Origin: Lichina pygmaea
Taxonomy: Eukaryota; Ascomycota; Lichinomycetes; Lichinales; Lichinaceae
Reading direction: 5' to 3'
DNA: 64,000 bases
Assembly (NCBI GenBank): GCA_963422465.1
Contig: OY730175.1
Span: 2,852,001-2,916,000, forward strand
The notes beneath the pieces were generated by a model, which made no database searches, was not told the origin of the DNA, and saw nothing but the letters and a program-made list of their open reading frames with translations. The position numbers and the translations under genes were made by a program. Position 1 is the stretch's first letter. Every line of letters starts with the position of its first letter. Below are positions 54,256-64,000 of the stretch, one piece after another.

Positions 54256-57200
54256 AGCAGGAGGAGTTCTTATAGGTAGGGGATACAGTGGAGCAAACAG
54301 GCAACAGTGCAGATAGAACTTCCCAGCAAGGTGCATGACTTGTGCCAGATATGTAACTGGGCCAGAACTGTGACATTACCCCCCTCCTTCACATAGTGAA
54401 CTCCTGTGAGCCTCAGGCCGCTTGTGGGTGTAGTTCTGTGGCTGTGGTTTCCTTGAGTATTTCTTGTGGAAGTTGTAGATAGTGTCTTTGGTGTTGTCAA
54501 GATGCTCAATAGGCTCTTCAGTGGCATCTTCAATTGGCCATCCAGACTATTTGACCAGGTACTTGAACTTCTGTCAAGATGTTGCTGGCTTGGAGTCAAG
54601 GATTTCTTCAACCTGGAACTTTTCATCTGTGTCTTGACTAATGACAGGTCCAGGGTGTTCATTTGATTGGCCAGGGATAGGATTAGCAGGTGTCAGATAT
54701 AGAAGGGAAACATGAAAGACAGGGTGGATCTTGAGAGTGTGTGGAAGCTCCAGATGGCAGGCACAGCTTCCAACTGTCTTCAACACCTTGAATAGTCCAA
54801 TCCACTTGTTGTCAAGCTTTTTGCATGGGTGGTGTGTCCTGATGTTCTTGGTATTCAGCCAAACAAGATCTCCAGTTTGATAGAACAGTGACAGGACTTG
54901 ATTCAAATTGGTGGCGTGAGCTTGAGCTTCCTGGGATAGTCAGAGTTCAGCTTGCAACTGTTCCAGAATCTGCGTTATTTCTCTAGAGATTTCCATAGTA
55001 TCTTGGTTGCAGGCTTCACTTGTGGGTGTGATGCTGAGCTGTGGATAGAACCCTTTGTTGGCAAAGAACAGTGACATGCCAGAGAAATCAGACTGGGAGT
55101 TGTTCTGTGTGAACTCTGCCAGAGGAAGCCATTGGACCTAGTCATCTTGGAGATAGTTGACATAGGATCTCAGGTAGTGTTTAAGCTCCTGATTCTCTTG
55201 TTCTGTCTGACTATCTGTCTCTGGTTGGTGTCCTGAGGATAGTTGTAGCATGACGTCAAGATAGGCACAGAGTGCTTTCTAGAATAAGCTGACAAACTGA
55301 CCTCCTCTGTCTGAGACAATGCTCCTGGGTAAGCCATGGGTACAGACAACAAACTGGATGAACATCCAGACAAGATGTGAGGTTATTATCTCAGCACATG
55401 GCATAAAGTGGTATTCTTTGGTGAGACAGTCAGTGATGACCCAGATGTGCTTGGCACCAGGGAAGCAGGTATCTCTTGACTTGGGCAAGTCAGTAATGAA
55501 ATCCATAGCCAGATCCTGCCAACATTGCTGAGGCACAGGAAGAGACAGCAGCTCTCCTTGGCAATCACAGGCAGGCTTTGCTTGAGAGCAGACATGACAA
55601 TTCCTGATGTACTGCTGTATGATGTTCACCATCTTTGGTCAATAGTACCAACAAGATAGGAGATTGTGAGTCTTGGTAATCCCAGTGTGGCCAGCCATTG
55701 CTTGGTCATGGGCTTCTTGGAACAGGTGTAGGTGTAGCTCATCATTCTCAGGGATCCAGAGTCAGTTCTTGTAGAAGAGATAGTTATTTTCCAAGCTGCA
55801 GTCTGAGAGAGACACTTCTTGACTGTGCCTGACACTATCCCTTAGCATCTGTGACACTGTTGCCACTGGATCACCTTCAGCAAGGTTGTTATAGACAGCT
55901 TAGATGATGTCTGAAAGAGGTGTAGCACCAGGTTCAGTGTCAACTGGTGCAGCTTCTGAATATCTCAGGATCTGGATGGGCTTGACTTGAACCTCTGAAT
56001 GTGCAAGATTCTTGGGCTTGAGGACAACTTGCTCCATGAAGTCTTGACAGGCATCACTGTCTGACAGGAGGTCTTGGGAACATCAAGTGAGGGTGTCAGC
56101 CTTGCACTGACTGCCTGGACAGTAGCTGATCTTGAAATTGAAGTGTGACAAGAACTCGCTCCAACAGACTTGACAGTGGGAAAGACACTTTGATAACATG
56201 AAGTACTCCAAGTTCTTGTGATCAGAGATCACTTTGACAGGTTCTGGAGATTCTTCAAGCTCTGCTCACTATTCTTCAAAGGCACAGAAAATTGCCAGCA
56301 ACTCTTTGTTGTAGATCTTGTAGTTGCATTCTGCCAGCAGGTGGTGGTGTGACAAGAAGGCAACAGGGTGTAGAACTCCTTCATGATCTGGCTGTGACAG
56401 AACAGCACCAGAGATGTAGTCAGAAGTATTAGTCTCAACAACACACTCCTTCTCCAGATCAAAGTGCTGCAGGATGGGTGTAGTGCTGAATGTCTTCTTG
56501 ATGCTTTCAAACAAGTGCTGCTCTGGGGTTTCCCACTTGAAGGCAACATTCTTCTTGGTCAGAGCTGTGAGTAGGGATGCAAGCTTGGCAAAGTCTTTGA
56601 TGAACCAGTGGTAGAAGTTTGCAAAGGCAATAAAGCTCTGCACTTCCTTCAGACTGACAGGAGGCTTCCACTCCTTGATGGTGTTGGTCTTGGCTGGGTC
56701 CATACTCACAGATCTGGGTCAGCTGTCTTCAGTGGCAGACTGAATGATGAGGCCAAGGTACTTGACTTGATGCACTTCAAAATCACACTTGGAGATGTCA
56801 ACTTGCAGGCTTACATCTTGTAGTCGACTGAGAACAAGCTTGACGTACTTCCGGTGTTTCTTGAGTGTCTGACTGTAGACAAGGATATCATCCACATAGG
56901 CAGTGCCAAAGACATCAAGGATGTCAGGTCCCAAAACATCATTGATGTAGTTCTGGAATATGCTTGGAGTATTGGCAAGACCAAAGAGCATGACAAGGTA
57001 TTCGTAGAGGCCTGAGCGTGTGCGGAACACAGTCTTCCATTCTTCACCTTCCTTCATCTGGATACAGTTGAAGGCATCAACAATGTCAAGCTTGGTGTAC
57101 CACACAGCTTTGCAAAGCTAGTCCAACATCTCCTGGATCAGTGGTAGGGGGTAACAGTTCTTGATGGTGATGGTGTTGAGTACTCTGTAGTCTACACAGA

Positions 57201-59151
57201 AACACAATCTACCTCCTGGCTTCTTGACAAAGAGGACTGGTGCAGCAGCAGGTGATGAAGATGCTTGAATGAAGCCCTTGTTAAGGTTCTCTGTCAGGTA
57301 CTTCTTGAGAACTTCAAGTTCTTCTCTGCTCATGCTGTACAGAGGTCCAGAGGGTGCCTGGGTTCCTGGTTCCATCTTGATCTTGTGGTCAACTCCTGGG
57401 TGTAGAGGAGGAAGCTTGTCAGCGTCATCCTTGCTGAAGATGTCCAGGAACTTGTGGTACTGAGCAGGGAGAAGTGTGGCAGGATCCACACACTTCTTTA
57501 GCTTCAACACCTGCTCAATGTCTCTCAGAGAAACACTGAACACCTGGTGATCTGGCTTGGCAGCAAGGAGAGAAAATGTGGCAGTATTGATGGGGATTGG
57601 CGTGGCAGAAAGGGGCTTGGGATCCTGAGGCTTTCCAGCAGACATCTTGGCTTCAAGATCCAAAGAGATTGGATAGCTATTGTTTGACTTGAGGCATGCA
57701 GATCAGCAGTGATCTGACTTGAACATGATTGAGGTGTTTGTCTAATCAATGTGTGGCCTGTGCTTCTGGAGCCATGGCATCCCCAGAATCACATCATAGT
57801 CAAGACCAGGAGACACAAAGAGAGAGACTTCCTCCTGGTGCACGCCATGTGCTGTGGTCATGATTGTCTTGGGGAGATGTGTGGTTTGTGATGTCTTGCC
57901 ATTGAATGATCGCAATGTGCGTGGGTAGGGGAGAGGTTCTTGGTGAAGAGATTGCGCAAAGGAAGCACCAATGCAGCCAAATGCTGAACAGCCAGAGTTA
58001 ATAAGAGTATTGCACTTGAATTTCCCATCTAGGATACAAGGAAGAAACAAGCACTTGCTGTCCAATTGCTGGTCTGGAGACAGATAGCCAACATGGAGAT
58101 TCTTTTCATGTTCTTGGGCATGACGATGACCAAGGACTACTTGTTTTCCAACTCTGGAGTAGTCTCAACAGTGGCAGACTTGGTGGTGGTTGTGGTGGTG
58201 GTAACAACAGGCATGCTTTTCACTGGACAGAAGGTTGAGACATGACCTTGGTTCCCACAGTAGAAGCAGAGGTCTTTGCTTCGGCGATGTTCTCACTCTT
58301 CTGGTGTCAGCTTAGAGCAGCTGAGATCCATAGTAAGACTTGGTGGCTGTGGTGTGAAGGCTGGCTTGATGAACCCTGGACACAGAACTGAAGCTCCTGA
58401 CTGTGGAACTGAGGCTTGGGTGGGAGGTGCTTAACGTGGACAGTGAGAGTTGGCAGAAGTGGCACGCAACTGGTTGTCCTGCAGCTGGCATTCCTCAACA
58501 AGCTTCTGATAGCTGATGTCCTTGAGGTTGATGCTGACAAGCTGCTTGGCAAGCTTTTCAGAGACAGCGCATTGAAGATGGCACTTCAAGGCCTTGTTGT
58601 TGAAGTCTGTGTGTGGAGCATATTGATTGAACTCCGTGAAGAACTCGGCAAAGGAACAGTTGGCCTGACACAAGTTGATGAGCTTCCTCTGAGCTAGGAA
58701 CTCTGGGTCTGGGTCAGAGATGGTGTTCTGGAGATCTTGGACAATGTTGTGCCAGTCAATGTACTGGCCAGCCGTGATCTTAGCTGAGATGTAGGACTGT
58801 GCAGTGCCAGTTGTGCGTGAAAAGACATACGCAATCTGCGATGTTTCCGTGGGGTACTAGTCAGTGTTGAGTGTCATCTTGAGTGACAGTGACATGATGA
58901 AGCTCTCAAGCTTCTCATGCGTGATTTCTGTGTTTCCACCATTGCCACTGAAGATCTCTGGGTCAGCAGTGCGTTCAGACTTGGACTTGGGAGTAGTGTT
59001 AGTAGCTTGAATTTGTATGAACTCTGCAAACATGTTGTGAAGGAACTTGTTATTTCCAGCAACTGGCATGGCTTGGTCTGGTTGTTGAGACATGACAAGG
59101 ATGTGAACATGGCTTGGTGAAGTGTGTTATGGTTGGGCAGGTCTTTCGTAG

Positions 59152-59425
59152 TGTGACAAGGCAATGGCAGAGCAGACCTCAAGCCTAACTGATCCAGTAA
59201 CCTTGACCTGACTTGGCTTGAGACTTGAGACTTGGATTGATGTACAACACAAAAGACAAGGAAGGAAGAAAAAGAGAAAAGAAGAGAAGAAGCTGGGGGA
59301 GCAGGAGAAGTTCTTATAGGCAGGGGATCAGGCAACAGCGGAGTAAACAGGTAACAGTGCAGATGGAACCTCCCAGCAAAGTGTGTGACTTGTGCCAGAT
59401 ATGCAACTGGGCCAGAACTGTGACA
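59152..59425 (-). repeat. 5' LTR of Gypsy C2, short form (274 bp)
   Basis: It has only one copy of the ~79-bp unit that is doubled in the other LTR C copies of the window. Ends are TGTCACA as in C1. Confidence 0.88.
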
Positions 59426-59507
59426 GCGAACAACGGGAAGAAGCCTCCAAAAAAGCCTCACCAATCCCAGCCAAAAAGAACTGCTGGAAGACACCTAAAA
59501 CCATATA

Positions 59508-60911
59508 ATGTCAAAGAAAAAACCAGAGAAAGAGAAAGAAAACCAGTCTTCTCCAAGCTCCCAGCAACCCCCAGTGGCTAACTCTCTGACAGACCAATCC
59601 CAGACTCAAGAAAAAGAAGAAGAGAAGGGGCTGACACCTCCCCAGCTAGTGGAAGAATAGCTTATCCACACAAAAGCTCTCCAACACATCAAAAAAGCAT
59701 AGGATAGTATTCTCTCCAAAGTGGTAGAAGCTCTGGACAAAGATGTCTCCACTCACTCACCGAACTCCCAGAGTCTCCAGAAGATACTTGAGAGACTGGA
59801 CAGCATTCAGAAACAAGTCCAAAAACAAAACACCAAGCCAACATATGCCCAGGCAGTCCAGAAAACAGTAGGACAGGAAATCCCTGTTCCAACCAGAATC
59901 CACAGTGAAATCACTATCAGACCTGGAACTCAGACTGGCCAGCTAGCAAACAGAACACCAGCCCAGCTTATGGAAGCTCTCAAAAAGAAAACACCACTCT
60001 CCTACCAAAAAGAAATAAGAGCAGCCAGAAAACTACCCTCAGGAGATATTATAATCTCTCTGGAAACTCCTCAAGCCAAGACTCAGCTAGAGGAAAACAA
60101 GGACTGGATCCCAGCTGTCTTTACAGCAGAGGCCAAGATATCACCCAGAATCTTTCCAGTGCTAGTCCATAGGGTGCAGACAAAAGACTTCAAGCCAGAA
60201 AACCTGGAGGAAACAAAAAAGACAATCTTCTCCCAAAACCCTGGGATGGAAAGTAAGGTAAACATCCTAAGAACCTACTGGTCCAGAAAAGCCAAACTCC
60301 TCCAGAAGCCAGTGACATCTCTACATCTGGATCTAGCTACCCCAGAGCAAGCAAACCTCCTAATTGAGAAAGGAGTAGTTCTAGGATACACTCTACATGA
60401 AGTAGAACCAGCCCTGCTAGCAACATCAGTCACCCAGTGCTACAAATGTGCTAGGTTTGGACACCAAGCACACACTTGCCAAGCCCAAGCCCAGTGCACA
60501 GCCTGTGGAGGAAAGCATGCCAGAAGAGACTGCCAGACTTCTCTAGAAACTCTAACACCAAAATGTGCAAACTGCAAGGGAAACCACCCAGCCTGGTCAA
60601 AGTCCTGCCAGAAAAAACAGGAAGCAATCCAGAAAGCAAGAGAGGCATGGCTAGCAAGACCAGGGAGGTACACAACAGCTCCCAGACTAGCTCTACCTCA
60701 GACTCCCTCAACACAAGAAAAAGAGCCAAGTCTACAAGACAGACAAGAAGCTAAGAAAAGAAAACAAGGGGAAGTACTAAGAGCATGCTCAAGCTCAAGA
60801 CTGAACACTCAGCTCCCCACTTTCCCACTTGCACAGAACTCAGAGTTCCGAATCAACATACTCAGAAAAAAAGCTACTGAGATCTTGGAAGACTCTAGCC
60901 AAGAGGATTAA
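59508..60911 (+). pseudogene. LINE ORF1, gag-like zinc-knuckle protein, two stops
   Basis: The likely start is ATG 59508 (MSKKKPEKEKE). The frame runs to TAA 60909-60911 with two TAG stops at 59658-59660 and 59700-59702. After these it is open for about 400 codons. It has HLDLATPEQANLLIE and three knuckles (CYKCARFGHQAHTC, CTACGGKHARRDC, CANCKGNHPAWSKSC). The stop overlaps the ORF2 start by one base (TAATG). The same two stops occur in the ORF1 at 3891-4934. Confidence 0.88.
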
Positions 60912-63900
60912 TGAGTTACTCCACACTTAACCTTCTCCAGTACAATATCCAGAAATGCCAGACATGCCAAGAACTTCTACCGGCAACCCCTAGACTACAG
61001 GAAGTGGACATCATCACTCTGCAAGAACCCTGGAAAAACCCCCACCAAGAATCAAGCATCTCTACAACATTCTCAGCCTTCTACCCTTTACAAAGCCAGG
61101 AGCTAGGGAGAACACTTGTTCTTGTTAACAAAAGAATTTTGCGGTCATCTATAAGCTCAATTTTCTGGAGTAAAGATCTAGTCTCCTTGAAGATAAGAGT
61201 TCAAACAAAGTCATTCTGGATCCACAATGTCTATTTCACACCCACAAGACAAAGGAACTATAGAGAGTCAGCTCAGACTCTTCTAGACCTACTAGAACAA
61301 GCTATCCAAAAAGAGGGTGAACATATTCTCCTGACAGACTCAAATCTCCACCACCCAAGTTGGTCAAAGTCAAGCCAGCTATACTCAGAACTGGCCTTAT
61401 CCTTCAAGGACCTAACAGACAAATGGGGACTGGAGCTGGCAATAGCTCTCTACACACCAACAAGAGCAAGAACTCTTCTAGAACCACCTTCATCAGCAAT
61501 TCATCTTTCTTTTATTTCAAGTTCTTTACTTAATTCTCTTATTTACTCACAAATTAACATGAGATTCCACACAGGGTCAGACCACAGACCAGTGCACACA
61601 ATTCTCAGTCTGGAGACTCTAAAAAAAACCAGAACAGACAAAAAGAACTGGAGAACTCTGGATGCTAGTCAAGCAAGACAAGAAGCTGATAACCTACCAC
61701 CTATTCCATCTCTAACTAGCAAGAAAGAAGTGGATGATTACCTGGAAAGACTGGACAAAACTCTCCAAGAAATTGCAAACAAGACAACCCAACCTTGCAA
61801 AGAGTCCAGGTATGCAGTACCATGGTAGAACCAGGAAATCAAAGAAATAATCCAGGAGGAAAGAAAAGTAAGAAGAAAAGTACTCCAAGGCCAAGAGGAA
61901 ACCACCAGACTAGAGGAGATAACTAAAAAGAAAAAGAGTCTGATCAGACAAGCCAAAAGAAAGATATTCAGAACACATCTCCACCAGCTAGCAGAAACCC
62001 AGGACTACTGGAGAATTGCCAAATAGGAAAAAGAAAAAGCTGGCAAAGTTCCTGACCTACCAATAGTCCCAGAACTTATAGGACAACAAGGACAGCTGGC
62101 AAAGTCTTTTGAAGAGAAAACAGAAGCTTTCAGGACTCAATTCTTCTCTCTTCCCCTACAGCCAGAGCCAGAGGAACAGGACCTGCCAGAAGAAACCCAG
62201 GAATGGCAACTATCCCAAGAAGTCTCCAAGGAAGAAGTACAAGAGGTTCTAAAGAAGAAAAAACCTCTCTCAGCACCAGGCTGAGATACTCTACCAAATG
62301 GATTTCTAAAAGCACTGGGAGACTCTTTCAACAAAAGAATTGCTAAGCTTTTGGAGGCTTGCTGGAGACTGGAATACTTTCCAGACAGGTACAAGTCAGT
62401 CAAGACAATCTGCCTAAGGAAACCTGGCAAGAGATCCTACTGTCAAGCAAAAGCATGGCGCTCTATAGCTCTCCTGAATACAATTGGGAAGCTAATGGAA
62501 GCTATTGCAGCTGCAAGACTAAGTGAACTAGCGGAGAAAGAAAATCTCTTGCCAGAAATCCAGATGGGATTCAGAAAAGGAAGATCAACAGAATCAGCAC
62601 TTTTTCTTCTGACCTCCCAGGTAGAAAAGATCTGGAAAGAAGGAATGGTTGCTAGTCTTCTCTCTCTAGACATCTCTGGAGCCTATGACAGAGTCTTGCC
62701 AGAAGTTCTCAGAAAGATCCTGATTAAGAGAAAGATTCCTAAGTAGTTTGTATCCTGAATCTTTTCCTTCACTACTTCATGTACTACCTCTCTGGTGTTT
62801 GATGACTCAGAATCCCTCCAGTTCCCTATATACTGTGGAGTCCCTCAAGGATCACCTTTCGCTCCCATTCTATTTCTTTTCTATATCTCAGAACTGCACA
62901 ATACTGTACATACCCCTGAGAAAGGAGTTTCAGCACTTGGTTTTGCAGATGACACTAATCTTCTTGTATTCTCCTCTTCCTTGAAAAGCAACCTTCTCAA
63001 GTTGAAGTCTACACATTCCAAATGTCAGGACTGGGCAAGAAAACATGGTATGAAGTTTGCACCTGAAAAGTATGAACTTCTCCATTTTTCTAGAAGAAGA
63101 AGAGATAATCTTCAGCTCAGTCTAAGACTTGGAGAAGTGGTACTTCAGCCAAAAGAAGAAGTGCGCATCTTGGGACTTTACTTTGACTCAAAACTTGTCT
63201 GGAAAAAACACCAAAAAATCATGTCACAGAAAGCCTCCAAATATTTCTCAGCTTTATCCAGAACAACCTACTCTACTTGGGGACTACCAGTCCTAACAGC
63301 ACATCATGTCTACACTGCTATACTAAGATCTCTTCTTAGTTATGCAGTAGGAGTCTGGTTCAATCCCCAAAAGAAACTCTCTAATATTATTTCATTATCT
63401 ACTTTCCAAAATAAATGTTTAAGAACTATAGGAAGTGTCTTCAAAGCCACTCCTATTTTCCTACTTGAATCAGAACTATTTCTACCCTCTCTAGACTTAT
63501 ACTTCAAGCTGAGAACAGCATGTTTTCTTTCATCTTTCTATTCAAACACACTACCCAACTCTCCTTCTACAATTCTCCACAAACTACACAGTCAAATTTC
63601 TCTCTATGTTTCCTCTCTCAGAACTACACCAAAGTCTCTGACAACTATTTCTCTAAACTGGAGAACAGTCTGGCTGGTACAACTAAGTACTAACCAAGAC
63701 TTCTCAAAGAAAAGTCTACAGGAGGTTTTCCACAAAGAATGGGAAGTCAGATGGCAGGTAAGCAGAGGAAATTGTTCTGCTATTTGGGACATGTTCACCA
63801 GAAGGCCACAGAAGAAAAACCTCAATATCTTCAAAGATTTGAGAAAAGCTGAGTCTAGTCTATTTCTTCAAATTTTGTCAGCAAGAATAGGACTGGCCAG

Positions 63901-64000
63901 TTTTCTTTTCAGAGCAAATGTTCCAGACTTTAACTCCCCTCTATACACCTGTGGTTTTGGAGAAGAAACAGCCCAACACATCACTTTTTTCTGTAACAAA
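60911..64000 (+). pseudogene. LINE ORF2: endonuclease and reverse transcriptase, partial
   Basis: The endonuclease starts at ATG 60911 (LQYNIQKCQTCQELL, LQEPWKNPH, GSDHRPVHTIL) and is open to a TAG at 61826-61828, where LINE X has Trp (PWWNQEI). The RT follows (GFRKGRSTESALFLL near 62560, SLDISGAYDRVLPEVL, GVPQGSPF-like near 62840, GFADDTNLL near 62940). Stops at 62744-62746 and just after also replace Trp codons. The CCHC (CTCGFGEETAQHITFF) reaches the window edge. I see no RNase H domain. Confidence 0.88.

Larger units (their letters stand above)
47893..59425 (-). mobile_element. Ty3/Gypsy chromovirus C2, split by Gypsy A2, broken
   Basis: On the minus strand, the 5' LTR is 59152-59425, gag starts near 59093, and a CCHC lies near 58230-58270. 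The protease region is near 57960-58030, reverse transcriptase about 56720-57400, RNase H about 56270-56710, integrase about 55100-55630 and the chromodomain-like end about 54500-54620. The 3' LTR is in two pieces (54375-54261 and 48044-47893) around Gypsy A2. It is the same family as C1 and has roughly a dozen breaks. No TSD is seen: the flanks are tgatc and gcgaa. Confidence 0.92.
59426..64000 (+). mobile_element. LINE (subfamily 2), plus strand, runs out of the window
   Basis: The element begins just upstream of ORF1, at the Gypsy C2 junction, and continues past the right edge within the ORF2 C-terminal CCHC. It is the closest relative of the LINE at 3891-10168 and of the one at 27901-29860. 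The missing ~440 bp of 5' UTR between 47892 and 59426 (by comparison with LINE X) suggests deletion at the Gypsy C2 junction, if 47715-47892 is its start. Confidence 0.9.

Overview
The window looks like a repeat-rich stretch of a filamentous ascomycete genome. The evidence is one spliced host gene with short fungal GT-AG introns, a Fot1/pogo transposase carrying a 50-bp intron, Tad-like LINEs with a zinc-knuckle ORF1, and chromodomain Ty3/Gypsy elements. The species cannot be named from the sequence. About 2 kb (10170-12684) is host DNA. It holds an apparently intact seven-exon cyclophilin-40 gene (minus strand) and the tail of an unidentified gene cut by a LINE. Almost everything else is transposons nested inside transposons.

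Left (1-10168): a Gypsy element (A1, broken, enters from outside) ends at 3890 inside a LINE. That LINE has its 5' part on the minus strand (3891-5625) and the rest on the plus strand (5626-10168), the layout expected of a twin-primed 5' inversion. A small truncated LINE (5913-6513) and a tRNA-derived SINE (7997-8435) sit inside it, both with clean target-site duplications (TSDs).

Middle (12685-42777): the two halves of a pogo transposase lie in opposite orientations (12685-13169 plus; 20349-21729 minus), next to two nearly identical LINEs in inverted orientation. These are LINE X (13170-18618, plus) and LINE Y (21730-42745, minus). LINE Y is split by Gypsy C1 (21781-27692), a chimeric LINE insertion (27901-30980) and Gypsy B (35303-41844). 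The TSDs of X and Y are exchanged: each flank of one matches a flank of the other. This points to an inversion of 18619-21729 by recombination between the LINEs. The inverted interval also holds a gag fragment and a TIR element with a 43-bp-arm palindrome.

Right (42778-64000): Gypsy D (minus, broken) carries a SINE and a solo LTR of family C. It is interrupted by a LINE (47715-47892 and probably 59426-64000). That LINE holds Gypsy C2 (47893-59425, minus), whose 3' LTR is itself split by Gypsy A2 (48045-54255).

The most interesting signals are (1) the TSD swap recording an inversion, (2) a Cys-rich antisense ORF between the chromodomain and the 3' LTR in three Gypsy families, (3) a LINE insertion carrying 1.1 kb of foreign sequence inside one TSD pair, (4) a SINE family with the LINE 3' tail, and (5) hairpin-forming minisatellites in the LTRs that vary in copy number. 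All counts of differences were made by eye.
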